NCBI GenBank assembly: GCA_039621445.1
Contig: CP154956.1
Span: forward strand, 6,136,170-6,200,169
DNA length: 64,000 nucleotides
Direction: 5' to 3'
Source of the DNA: Euglena gracilis
Taxonomy: Eukaryota > Euglenida > Euglenophyceae > Euglenales
Shown here piece after piece: positions 32,544-42,492 of this stretch; positions within the stretch are counted from its first letter, which is position 1; every line of letters begins with the position of its first letter. Under the pieces are notes generated by a model. The model made no database searches, was not told where the DNA came from, and worked only from the letters and a program-made list of their open reading frames with translations. A program made the position numbers and the translations under genes.

Positions 32544-34860
32544 TATATACATATATACATATATATATGTATATATATACATATCGGATATCAGATCTAT
32601 ATATTTCAATCTGTCTTTGCAAAAGAAGAAAGATGAATGATCCTGAAGTCAATCATCCTGCCAAACAGTGGAACTGTGCAATTGCAAATCATTTAGAGAA
32701 ACTGAATATTGATGTTCAGAGTTTTTCTCGATTCTTCTCTCTTCTTCTAAGTTGGGACTTTGTGAAAAGAACACCTAAAAAGAAAATGTCCTAGAAAATG
32801 ACACCTGTGAGGGGAACATTGGTGGGGAAGGAAAATGAAGGGCGAATGGACGACACTTCATTGAACGCGGAAAAACGTCAGGAGAGCAGGAACACCTGCA
32901 TGCCGAAAGTCCCATTCGGGAAGCACAGCGGGACAAACATCTGGTGCACGGTGACACACTGGAGTTGCATAAATGCCTGAGAAGGAGAGAATGGAATGTG
33001 TGCTGGCACTTTGTGTGTGAAATTTCATGCACCTCAGATTTCATATATTCTTTTCTGTTTTCACAAGAATAAGAATTTTATTTTCAATCTAATCAAATTA
33101 TTTTCAAGCTGAAAATAATTTAATGAAAGGACTATTTTCAGCACCCTGAACCTTCTTGAAACCATGTCTGGGGGCTCCGGCTTCCCGCCCGAACTGCCCT
33201 GAGGCCAGTTCGGGCGGGAAATTTCCCCACCTGAACCGGGGTCCGGTTTGGGCGTGAAGCCGGCGTCTGGGGGACCCAAAATAAAAAGTGTCAAAAGGTG
33301 TCCAAAGTGTTTGCAGACATGTGGTAAACATATCTGAGCAGTTTTTGGGGGGTCTTTGGCCGGAAATTGGGGGTTTTTGTGCAATAATTTCCTTTTGGCC
33401 AATTTTTGGGATTTCTGAAATAGAATACCATACAGCACGGCTGGGGGTTGTGAAAAAATAATCGCTGGTCAACTGGTTGTGGTGCCAAATAGATCTGGCT
33501 GAATCCGAATGCTGGCTAATCTGCTGAAAGCCCTTGAGAAGAGAAGAGATGGCAGCTGAACAATGGAATTAGGAAATTGCAAACAGGGTCGGAACATGGA
33601 ATCGCCGATTTTTAGAGCGCTTTTCCGGGTCTGGGAGGCCAAAAACATCGTTTCGGGGTGCAGAGCAGCTAAGGGGGTTTGCAGCAGGGAGCAGCGAAGG
33701 GGGTCTTCCCGTCCCTTGTGGACCGCCCTGGGATTGGCCCCGACCAAATTTGGCAAGGCTGCAAAAACGTCTCAAAGTCTCCAAAGACATCTGTTTCTCA
33801 AATTTTAAAATGTGTCAAATGCAGGGGAGTACCAAGCCCCCCTCCCGATTGTTCCATATCCAGCTCACCACAGGGTGCGTATGGCAAAGGGGTGTGGGAC
33901 ACCATCGGGGAGGGGCACTATCGGGAAGGGGCACGGTAATCACACGAGAGGGTACCAGAACAAAAAATGTGCCAAATGTTTTCAATGTTTTCAATCCTCT
34001 GACCACCAGCGAGCTGAGCATTGGGGGTGGGCGGGACAACCCCTTTTGGATAGTGACATTTTGCCGAAAATCTCGATTTTTTTTAAGCAATTTCCTTTCA
34101 CTTTGTCCTTACAAAGTGTGTTTCCAAAAAGCCAAGCAACATGGGGGACATTGGGGGGACACGGGGATCACATCCCCATTTGTTTCAAAAACCTGTGTCC
34201 ACAGAAGCAACAGAGGATCACTGGCGCACAGGATCACTTGCATACCCCATGGCAAATGTTCACGTCCCTGATCCCGGTAGCAGTGGAGTTGAATTGTGTC
34301 CAGTTGCTCATGGCAAAATTTTCAGAGTCCGAGAAGCCTTTCTCCTGAAATGGAAGAGATCCCTGAAAGGAAAGATAGGGGAAAACACACCAGGAAAGCT
34401 TGCATTCTTTGCCCATCAGTCACGTATGTGACGTTTGATATGTTCCCCATTGACAAACAATCAGAGGAATATGTATGCCTTGAGCATGAAAAGGAGGGTG
34501 TCGTTTGACAGGTGATGGAAAGAATCAGGGCAAAGAGAGAAGAAATCCAAAGGAAGTACATGTTGCAAGTTCCTGAAGAAAAAAGAGGGAAGAAAAACAT
34601 TGCCTTCCAAAGAAAGGTGGTTGGGTGAATCAAATCTGCCATCATCTACCTACAGGGCATTGCCTTGCCCAAAAAGTGCCAGTTGGGAATATTTTACCGG
34701 GGGTTCGGGGTATGGGATGAAAAGGCTGAAAAGCGACAGTGACGAGTGAAGGGAGGATGGACAAGGACAGCAACTGGGTTCATCCCTCAGGCCAATTCAC
34801 GCCATTTGTGAATGGCGGAAGAACGTCACCCTGCTCCTGCATTGGGCGGAATACCAAAAA
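32511..34860. other. Mostly non-coding, possible decayed transposon exons
   Basis: AT-richer open stretches at 32632-32794 (NHPAKQWNCAIANHLEK then KRTPKKKMS) and 34344-34635 (ERKDRGKHTRKACILCP, YVCLEHEKEGVV with a Cys-x2-Cys ... Cys-x2-His pattern, then KREEIQRKYMLQV) have protein-like composition but no clear splice frames. The zinc-binding-like pattern suggests a decayed transposon protein. A hairpin TTCCCGCCCGAACTG / CAGTTCGGGCGGGAA lies at 33182-33221. Confidence 0.4.
33150..33620 (+). repeat. Dispersed repeat family R3, copy 1
   Basis: Shares GTCTGGGGGCTCCGGCTTC, CAGACATGTGGTAA, AGTTTTTGGGGGG, TTTTTGTGCAATA and CTGAAAGCCCTTGAGAAGAG in order with 37975-38345. A shorter relative (CTTGAGGAGAGCATTCGATC) is at about 45547. 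Confidence 0.8.
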
Positions 34861-35160
34861 TTGGAACCGAAACGCGATTGTTTTCGCGAAGTAAAACGCG
34901 GTAGGCATGGTGGTGAGCGAAGTGCCAATCCCTCCAACTCCACGTCTGATTCCGTGGCGCGCGGTCTTCTGAACCGGGTGCACGGTCTGGTTGAAGAAGG
35001 TGCTCTCGGCAAGGCTGTGGATGCTCACCTCTCTGCCCCTGGCATCCTCCGGGGACGAGAAACTTCTTTCGCTCCACCCCCCAGGGTCACCTGTCCGAGC
35101 CAGTTTGCCGCTGCCCGGGGTAGGAAATATTCCACAATCTTCAGACTTCAGCTCTAAGGT
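34861..35160 (+). mobile_element. LINE (non-LTR retrotransposon), upstream coding piece A
   Basis: A plus-strand frame with VARGLLNRVHGLVEEGALG and KAVDAHLSAPGILRGRE resembles the helical segment that precedes the reverse transcriptase in many protist LINE polyproteins (RxLxLxxEGxxxKAxxxLxS-type, family knowledge). It is followed by piece B on the opposite strand and piece C on this strand. On its own it is only suggestive; the neighbouring RT pieces make the call. Confidence 0.55.
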
Positions 35161-35176
35161 TGGGACGACTAGTCGA

Positions 35177-35525
35177 CTAGTTGATTGTTCGTTCGAAACA
35201 TCGGCCTGAAAAATGACCCAGTCGCCATCGACCGGCAAAGAGGCAATTGGCCTGTGTCGCAAGCCCCACCGTTTCCGCACCATACCGTACTCCCACTCCC
35301 AGTTGCATCGGGAACAGTTGAGATGTTTCCGTTTTGCATTGCGGATGTCGCAACAGCATTTTCCCAATGAAACGGCGGCGGTAGTCTCCCACGGCGATCG
35401 GGAGCAGCCCGCCATCCTTTTTCATGAGTGGGATCAGGTTGGAGGTTGGACGTACCAAAAATGACAGATGCTAGATGGGCCAGGGGCGCTGCCGCGGGGG
35501 AAGGAAGCTGCGGCTTCTTGCACAA
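35177..35525 (-). mobile_element. LINE reverse transcriptase fingers, inverted piece B (decayed)
   Basis: On the minus strand, several frames in succession give RGSAPGPSSIC, NLIPLMKKDGGLLPIAVGDY, LGVGVRYGAETVGLA and DWVIFQADVSN. These match in order the LINE RT motifs GSAPGPSG, L-PL-KKDGG-RPIAVGE-RR, LQxGVGVPGGAEA and W-x5-D-SNAFN (family knowledge). At least two frameshifts and a stop show decay. Its last motif (DVSN) is exactly where piece C resumes (AFNTIDR) on the other strand. The palindrome ACTAGTCGACTAGT lies at its left edge. Confidence 0.8.
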
Positions 35526-35670
35526 TTGATGTCCCTGTAGGGGGTGATTTTCAGGCAGGGGTTATTTTTATTAAATTGGGGCCACCACGTGGCTGAATCC
35601 CAGTTGGGGGTGACCATCAAAACTTTGGTCTGGGGAAACATTTTCAACCTGGGAAGAAAATTTTGAATTA

Positions 35671-36330
35671 TTGACTGGGGGGGCCGCCTTCAACACCATC
35701 GATCGATCCACCTTCCTACAAGCATCCCTGGAGCTTTGTCCGTCCCTGTACAACTGGCTTCGCTTTTTCTACGGGGAAGATGTCCCGCTGCTTTGCCAGG
35801 GCGAAGTGGTCTGTCACAACAGGACCGGCGTCCATCAGGGGGACACTTGTGGGCCCATTGCTTTTGCCTTGGGTCCGCATCAGGCTCTGCAACAGGCTTC
35901 GGCTGCCTTGCCTACCACAGTTTGGCAGGCTTTGTACTTGGATGACGGAACTGTCATCGGTCCTGCTGCTGACGTTTTGCCTTTTACGGCTTCTCTTGCC
36001 ACGGCACTCCGCTCCATTGGGCTCCGACTCAACCCCTCTAAATGCGCCTTGTGGGGACCGGGTGTACCCTGTGCCACCCCGAAACCTCCGGCCTTCCTCG
36101 CACAAAACTTCCCAATCACTCCATGGGGACCGGGAACTTGCATCCTGCGCCTTGGGGTACCGTGTGACCACCCTGGCGACAGCACCTTCTCCGACATTAC
36201 TTGGGCCAAGGCATCTGAAAAATTTCAGGCTACCATCTCGTGCCTCCAACAACTGCCGGACCCCCAACTGCAACACTGTTTGCTGCGTAACTGTCTGGAC
36301 GGCTGCCGTGTGACACACCTTCTGCGTTAA
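35671..36330 (+). mobile_element. LINE reverse transcriptase palm, piece C
   Basis: A single 219-codon frame holds AAFNTIDRSTFLQASLE, then GVHQGDTCGPIAFALG (RT motif GxxQGDPLGPLLFAL), LYLDDGTVIG (catalytic Y/L-x-DD box) and GLRLNPSKCALWGPG (GLxLNPSKC). This is the palm and start of thumb of a non-LTR RT. The DD pair is intact. It ends at TAA (36328-36330), short of the usual downstream region, so the element is 3'-incomplete here. The codon usage is GC-rich, like host exons. Confidence 0.9.
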
Positions 36331-36344
36331 ACAAATTTCTGTTC

Positions 36345-36484
36345 CGCCACACAGAGTGTGCAAACCATCTCAGATCTACCCTCTTCTGCGAGACCGTCGG
36401 TTTCGGGTTGTCCACGTTTTCGACCATCTTGTCAATATCTAGCGAGCACAGGTGCTTGAAGTGGGCAAAGAAGGCGAAGTCCAA
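36345..36484 (-). CDS. Exon-like minus-strand frame beside transposase
   Basis: The minus-strand frame reads WQFLDFAFFAHFKHLCSLD, IDKMVENVDNPKPTVSQ, KRVDLRWFAHSVWRNRN. The composition is strongly protein-like. It lies just downstream, on the same strand, of the DDE transposase exon and may be a later exon of that element. No acceptor is convincing because a TGA sits just before the start. Function unknown. Confidence 0.4.
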
Positions 36485-36559
36485 GAATTGCCAGTGCCAG
36501 AGTCATACCCTAAGAATTAGAACACAATTTAAAACTACCACTGTCATGGTTTTACCTTT

Positions 36560-36685
36560 GGAGGCTAGGCACGGTGGGGGGTCTGGGGGGGGGGGCGAGC
36601 GGCCGGCGGGCGGCCGCGCAGGGGCCGCGCGGGGGGGGGGGAGGGGGTCCCGGACCCCCCCCCCCGAGCGGCGCACCTAGCCTCC
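36560..36685. mobile_element. 126-bp MITE inserted at a transposase exon edge
   Basis: Terminal repeats GGAGGCTAGG and CCTAGCCTCC are perfect inverts, with GCAC/GYGC extending them. Flanks are TTT on both sides, a 3-bp duplication as made by PIF/Harbinger-type elements (family knowledge; inference here). The interior is GGGGGG runs and GGCCGGCGGGCGGCCGC. Removing it restores, on the minus strand, CCAAAG followed by GTAAAA, a good splice donor. Confidence 0.82.
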
Positions 36686-36797
36686 TTTGGTATCACTGCC
36701 AGAGCAATTCCTGCTTCACGGATGGCTTTCTTCACTGATTCAATCAGGTGACTGTTGCACGAGTCGAAGATCAGCAGTCCGGGTGCCAGTGCTTTCC
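36686..36797 (-). CDS. Pogo/Tigger-type DDE transposase exon (partial)
   Basis: On the minus strand, after acceptor TTTTCCTGTTGCATTACAG, the frame reads GKALAPGLLIFDSCNSHL, IESVKKAIREAGIALAVIPK. LLIFDSCNSHL matches the second catalytic Asp region of DDE_1 (Tc1/mariner superfamily, pogo branch: LLxLDxxxxH) and the AxIP ending matches the following strand (family knowledge). The exon is cut at its right edge by the MITE at 36560-36685. First and third acidic residues are not visible, so only a fragment is supported. It may be domesticated or decayed. Confidence 0.68.
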
Positions 36798-36864
36798 CTG
36801 TAATGCAACAGGAAAAGAGATACAAATCAACGAACAAATTGTCACCTATCGCCGGTATGTATTT

Positions 36865-36954
36865 TTAAAGCATGGATGCTTCATCCACTGTAGCACTCTC
36901 GTTGAAGTGCACACTAACATCTCGACTCCACTGCCGCCGTTCCAAGTGGGTCAC
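36865..36954 (-). CDS. Small terminal exon, minus strand, near transposase
   Basis: On the minus strand, TTTTTCAG is followed by 29 codons and TAA: VTHLERRQWSRDVSVHF, NESATVDEASML. Good acceptor and composition. It precedes the transposase exon on the same strand, yet has its own stop, so it would be an alternative end or a different gene. Unknown function. Confidence 0.4.
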   Translation of the reverse strand: MTHLERRQWSRDVSVHFNESATVDEASML

Positions 36955-38588
36955 CTGAAAAACACGGTACACATCCATCCAAGATGTACAAACCGACCTG
37001 CCCTGCCCCCTTGAACAAGAGGATTGGTTTCAGCCCCCTTGAACAAGAGCATTGGTTTCATTTTCTGGCTTTTCGCGCAGAAAGTGATGATCAACGTTGC
37101 CCCCCCTTGGGGGGGGGGTTACCCATGGACCCATGAAAATGTGGGGTAATTGAGTAACCCCCCCCCCTAATTGTCACCCCCCCCCCTAATAGTCGCCAGG
37201 GGGGTCAAAACGCTCCCGAGGGGGTGCCATATAGGGGGGGGGGGTCACGTTAGCCCACGTGAAGGCACTTCAGAAGCCTCATAACCCCCACCCATGTGGT
37301 TTGTCAAATTCATTTCCAAAGGCATATGTGGACAATGTGATACGCTTTATGGCTCAAGAGCGAGGAATGAGGATCACCTTCCTAAATTGGGAACACCGCC
37401 TTCATATTTTTCAAAATATTTTTCATATTTTTGAAAATTTTCATGAATTTTTTCAATTGAATTGAAAAATATTTTATTTTTCCAGTCCAGGCACAACCCT
37501 ACCCCCGGTGAAGTTCACCGGTGAACATTCACCGGGGGGGGGGAGGGGGGGGTGCTTTCGGCAGTGAAGTTAACCGGTGAAGTTCACCGGTGAACTTCAC
37601 CGTTTTGATGGTTGGGGGTGAAATTTTCATGGCTAAAATTTTGCTCCTTTCCTCTCAAAATGGTCATTTTGAGGTTGATGCTTCATGGAATTTTGTCGAA
37701 ATTTCCGAAAACTTGCCCAAAATGTCATTTTTGGCCATTTTTGGCCAAAACGTGCTCTCTTGGTGAACTTCACTGGTGAAGTTCACCGATGGGTTAGGCA
37801 GAGGGGGGGGGTCCGGGACCCCCCGGTGAACTTTCAAACGGTGAACTTCACCATAGGGGGGGGGGGAGGGGGTCAAAATGACCAAAGTCCACTGCCTGAT
37901 CTCCATGGCGATTGCCCAAGGAGTTCGGCGTTTGATTGCGGAGGCCGAAAAACTGATTGGGTCCACATCCTCCACCGTTGTGAACTGTGTCTGGGGGCTC
38001 CGGCTTCACGCCCGAACCGGGGGACCAAAAACAAAATTGTGCCAAAAATTTCCAAAATGCTTTCCAGACATGTGGTAAGCATATCTGAGAAGTTTTTGGG
38101 GGGCCTTCCGCCAGAAATGGGGGGGTTTTTGTGCAATATTTTCCTTTTGGCCAATTTTGGGGATTTTTTTGAACAGAATACCATGAAGCATGGCTGAAAT
38201 CTAAGGCCATCTGCTGAAAGCCCTTGAGAAGAGCTTTCGATCCAGGGGCATCATGGCTGGTGAAACATTGGAATTTCGAAGAAAAAAACAGGGTCGGAAC
38301 GTGCGATCGTCAATTTTCAGAGTGCTGTGCACTGTGGGGGGCAGGCATGAAGCCGGAGCTCCCTAGAAATGGTTTCAAAAACTGTGTCCCAGGCACCGGC
38401 TTCACAGACGCCCGAACCGGCGTCTGGGACACAGTTCTCAATATAGTAGTGGCAGATATTTCTAACCCATGGGTATGGGTGCGGCTCATATGATGGAGCT
38501 CTTCAGCGGTGCAAGGGAGTGGCGACCGTCCTCCAACCACAGCAGTGGGATTCCCTGCCATGCTTTACGGATTGAGCTGGGGCCAAGG
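36955..38588. other. Non-coding; poly-C relic, GGTGAACTTCACC element, R3 copy
   Basis: 37090-37260 is a poly-C/G relic. 37497-37870 holds an element built from the palindrome GGTGAAGTTCACCGGTGAA in several copies at both ends. 37975-38345 is R3 copy 2. No exon is supported. Confidence 0.55.
37975..38345 (+). repeat. Dispersed repeat family R3, copy 2
   Basis: Second copy of the unit at 33150-33620, diverged and with a shorter GC-rich left part. Confidence 0.8.
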
Positions 38589-38596
38589 TCCATAAT

Positions 38597-41475
38597 TAGG
38601 GTTCGATATAAGGAGGGAGTACATGGTTTAGGTGGGGGGGGTGTCCCCCCCACCCCCCCCCCCTCCTGGCCCGCAGGGGGGGTCCGGACCACCCCCCCAA
38701 CCTGCAAGGGGGGTCCGGACCGACCCTTGGGGGGTACCCGGGACCCCCCCCCCAAAAGGGTCAATTTTTTCCTCAGGCGCTTTGCGCCGATTTTTTTTTG
38801 CATTTTTGGCCAATTTTTGCCCAAAAAGTGCCCAAAATGGGGCCCCGAGCGGAATTCTGGAGGTGGTCGCTGTGGAGGTCGGGCCGACCTGGTCGGCCCG
38901 ACCAGGAGGTCGGCCCGACCATGGTCGGCCCGACCAATGGTCGGCCCGACCTTATCGACCTGTGGAGGTCGGGCCGACCTGGTCGGTCCGTCCTCCATTT
39001 TTTTGCGCTCCCCCCCCCCTTTCTGGAAATTTAAGCCCCCCCCCTGAAATTTTTTTTGTCCAAATCACCCCAAAACCAGTCAAAACCCACTTAAATGGCT
39101 CCAGAACCCCCCAATCGGGGGTGAATATGCAAAAACGTGGGGGGAAATTGCCCATTTTGGGCCACTTTTGGCAAAAGAACACCTCTCCCCATCGGATTTT
39201 CAATATAATTGCAAAATTTTGTACAAAAAGGATTTAGCCCTTCAAGTACGTTGCCAACATAGAGGGGATTTTGTTATTTGAGGGGGGGGGGTGCGGGGGG
39301 GGGGGAGCCCCCCCCCGCCTATGAAAAAAGTGAGCCACAAAAACAACTTATCCCCCGAGTATGTTGCCAACTCAGACGGGATTTTGACGTTCGGATGGGG
39401 ATGGAGGGAGGAGTTTCCTGCCTCTCGTGATGCAGAATGCTTGCATTTCTAAAGGATTTTCATGTATTCCCTGTTTCATCATTGTTTTTTTACCCCTCCG
39501 GGCCCCCATCAAGGGTCCACCGACCCCCCACCGTCCAAAGATTTCCATCTGGGGGTGTTTATGTTGATGTAAGACACTTATTATTTTGGACTCCATCCGG
39601 ACCATTTCCGGGTGATTTTTGTTGGCCCGCCAACTAACTAGACCATTAGTTTCTAAATGACCCCAACCCCCACCCCCCCGTCTCTACTACCGCCATCGCC
39701 GCCCCGAAGGCCTGTTTGCATGCGATTTTCTTCAGGCGGCCGAAGGCCGCTTAAATGTCGGCGGTATGACCTTAGTACATTAAAGGTGGGTAAGGTTAGG
39801 GTCAAGACTACCAAATACCCTAACCTCCCTACCCCGTTCTCGCCAACGTCGTTAAAATTGTGTCCGACCATTAGCGGCCAAGGGCCACCGCAACAGCCGA
39901 GGCTGCTGCAATTCTGACGCACCAACCAGTCGGCCAACTACCAAACACCCCCCCACCCTCTCCCACCCCCCCCACCCCCTCTCTCCAAGGATTTCCATCT
40001 GGGGGTGTTTTATTTTGGTGCGGAAGACACTTATTTGGCCCCATCCGGACCATTTCCGGGTGATTTGGGCCCGCCAACTAGCTACCGACCATTAGTCGAC
40101 CGACTACCCCCCCCCCCCAGTCTACCGCCATCCGCCCCGAAGGCCGCCTGGCCGAAGGCCGAAGGCCGCGCAGCGGCCGAAGGCCGCTGCAATTCAGAAC
40201 TTGAAAAGTTGATGACGTTATTTAAAGGAGTAGGGTTAGGGTCAAGTTTCCATCCCTAACTGTCCCACCCCATCCCCTCAACGTCGTTAAATTGGTGTCT
40301 GCAGGGGACCCAGCGAACCCAAAGAGGCGCCCAACTAGGGTTAAAAACATTGGGGGACCCGAGCGAGGCGCCGAAGGCGCCGAGCAAGGGTCCCCCAATG
40401 TGTATTAACCCTAGTTGGGCGCCTCTTTGGGGTAGCTGGTCCCCTGCAGGCACCACTTTTTCACGCATCAGTCACCGACCCTTCAGCTGGTCGATTGACC
40501 TTTCAACTATTTGGTGGCAGGCTGGAAGGGGGGGCTGGCTAGTCGGCCGACTAGTCGGCTGACTGGCCAATTGGTTGGCCGACCGACGACGCCAATTGGT
40601 CGGTTGGCCTAGTCGGCAGCTAGTCGGTGAGGCACGGGGGGGGGGGGGGGGGGGGCCAGTTGGCCGGCTAGTCGGCGAACTAAACCAAACCACCCCCTCT
40701 GTGCTTTTGGGTCCACGGCCGACTTTTAAAACCCCCCCTCAAAGAAAACTTCGGATGGGGTGGAGGGGGGAGTTTTCTGCCTCTCGTGAGAGTCATGGCC
40801 AGTTTCCCCCCTAGGACCCCCCCAGGACCCACTTTAGAATAACCTGAACTTGTGCTGCAAAATTTCTGCCAAAAAATGCGGGACCCACCAAGGACCCCCC
40901 ACAGCACCCCCCCAAGACCCCCCCAGCACCCTCCGAAGGACCCCCCCAGGACCGCCCCCAGGACCCCCCCCCAGGACATGGTTCTGGGGGGGGGAGAACT
41001 GGCCATAAGTGCATTTCCGGGTGATTTGGGGCCGCCACAGACCATTTTTATGCCCACCGACCACCCACCGACCACCCACCGACCAGGGGGGGGGGGGCTT
41101 AAAAATGCAAAAAGGGGGGGGGGGGGGTAGTGCAAAAAAATGGTGGTCGGCCCGACCTGGTCGGCCCGACCTCCACAGGTCGGTCGACCACCTCCACAGG
41201 TCGGGCCGACCATGGTCGGCCCGACCATGGTCGGCCCGACCTCCACAGCGACCACCTCCAGAATTCCGCACAGAGCCCCAAAATGGCACTTTTGGTCGTT
41301 TTGGGGGGTCAAAATTTTTCGGCCCGGCGCTTCGCGCCGGGCCGAAAATCGGTCACCCTGACCGCGCCACTGTTTAGGTGGGGGGGGGTGTCCCCCCACC
41401 CCCCCCCCCCTCCTGGCCCGCAGGGGCGGGGGGTCCGGACCACCCCCCCCCCTCCTCTCCTTATATCGAACCCTG
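38597..41475. mobile_element. 2.9-kb foldback element with about 400-bp inverted ends
   Basis: The left end (T)AGGGTTCGATATAAGGAG and right end CTCCTTATATCGAACCCTG are inverted, as are internal parts: GGAATTCTGGAGGTGGTCGC then the GGTCGGGCCGACC array at 38860-38990 mirror 41140-41270. The flanks TCCATAAT (38589-38596) and TCCACAAT (41476-41483) match at 7 of 8 positions, which supports one hAT-type element rather than two. The ends equal those of the 111-bp MITE at 2539. Inside are smaller repeats (39535-39655 and 39990-40100 share CCATCTGGGGGTGTTT and CATCCGGACCATTTCCGGG) and the hairpin at 40294-40455. No transposase is seen. Confidence 0.75.
40294..40455. repeat. Near-perfect hairpin element, 162 bp
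   Basis: GGTGTCTGCAGGGGACC, AAAGAGGCGCCCAACTAGGG and ACATTGGGGGACCC are mirrored by GGGTCCCCCAATGT, CCCTAGTTGGGCGCCTCTTT and GGTCCCCTGCAGGCACC. The loop is the GGCGCCGAAGGCGCC hairpin (40368-40382). It lies inside the foldback element. Confidence 0.9.
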
Positions 41476-41483
41476 TCCACAAT

Positions 41484-42243
41484 CTGGCTGTGTACAGACC
41501 AATCAAAAATTTTTGTGGACACCAACTATTTTTTTTTTGTGGTGGACCTGTGAACGCCAAAAAAAATTGTGGTTCACATGTCTTTTGTGGACCACACTAA
41601 ATGAATGTCTGGTAGTGACTGGCTGGTTTTTTTTTGAAAAGTGGAGTGACTTTCCCCCTCCCCCCCCCCCCCGGGGGTCGGTAAAAATTTACATGCTTCA
41701 CAGTTGCAAGTCTCACCTGAGATTCGCCGATCGACGATGTGATATATTTTCCGCCAACATGTGCCGCCGGTCTTCCCCAATGGTCTCCGTTGGGGATTTA
41801 CTGATGAGATTTGGGGTGTGCAAGTGGGGTGGGATGGTTTCATCTTCTGGGGGGGCAAAAAATCCTCCTGGTGCGAAATCCTTCTTGACGTCTGCATCCA
41901 ACATGTCGGCGAAGGCTGTGAGCAGCGGTCGTGTCACAGCCTCGCCCAGTTGGCAAAATTTTTGACAGGTTGGGGCCAATATTTTTTGCCAGCCGTGGGC
42001 AAACATTTCAGAAGCTAGGTGTACCCCCCCCCCCCGAAATGACCCCCCTCCCCTAGATGACCCCCCTGGGGGGTCATCTAGGGGGAGGGGTCATGGAGCA
42101 GAGCAATTTTTCAGTGGGAAAAGTATCCCCCCCCCCTAAATGGCCCCCCCCCCCCTAGATGACCCTTTGGGGGGTCCTAAAGCAACATTAATAGGGTCAT
42201 TTAGGGGGGGGGGGGTAATTGGCACAACCCTGTTCCCGCGCAG
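41484..42243. other. Non-coding; MITE relics
   Basis: TAGTGACTGGCTGGTTTTTT with poly-C (41600-41690) is a fragment of the 28770-type MITE. 42010-42220 holds CCCCTAGATGACCCCC-type inverted blocks. The phrase GATTCGCCGATCGACGATG and the frame at 41880-41970 (CIQHVGEGCEQRSCHSL) are too weak to call. Confidence 0.45.
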
Positions 42244-42341
42244 TGTGGTTCAGGGGGAGCTGGGGCCAGCTGGGGCTGGGTTTGGGCCGAAGGCGCGAGT
42301 GCGGGAGGTTCCATCCCAAAGAGCGGCGATTCAAGTTCCTG
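42244..42341 (+). CDS. Exon candidate, function unknown
   Basis: Between GCGCAG and the strong donor CCTG/GTGAGG the frame reads VVQGELGPAGAGFGPKARV, REVPSQRAAIQVPG. The Gly/Pro/Val-rich composition is plausible for an extended region. The acceptor lacks a pyrimidine tract. Confidence 0.42.
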
Positions 42342-42399
42342 GTGAGGTCAGTTTGCTCCTTGTGAAGCCTTTTTGAAAAAAATCCTTACACTACGTGGT

Positions 42400-42492
42400 T
42401 CCCTCAAACTCCGTCCCCAACCCCGTGGTGAACGCCGTGGTCCCCCGGACAAGGAGAACATTCTAAATAATGAAAAAGTGGCCATCATCAAG
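42400..42492 (+). CDS. Exon candidate with strong donor, unknown
   Basis: The segment ends ATCATCA AAG-type at AAG/GTACGC (42493). One frame ends DKENILNNEKVAIIK in phase with the donor. Another frame over the left half (HYVVPSNSVPNPVVNAVVP) is also protein-like but stops first. The left boundary and frame are therefore unsure. Confidence 0.33.
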
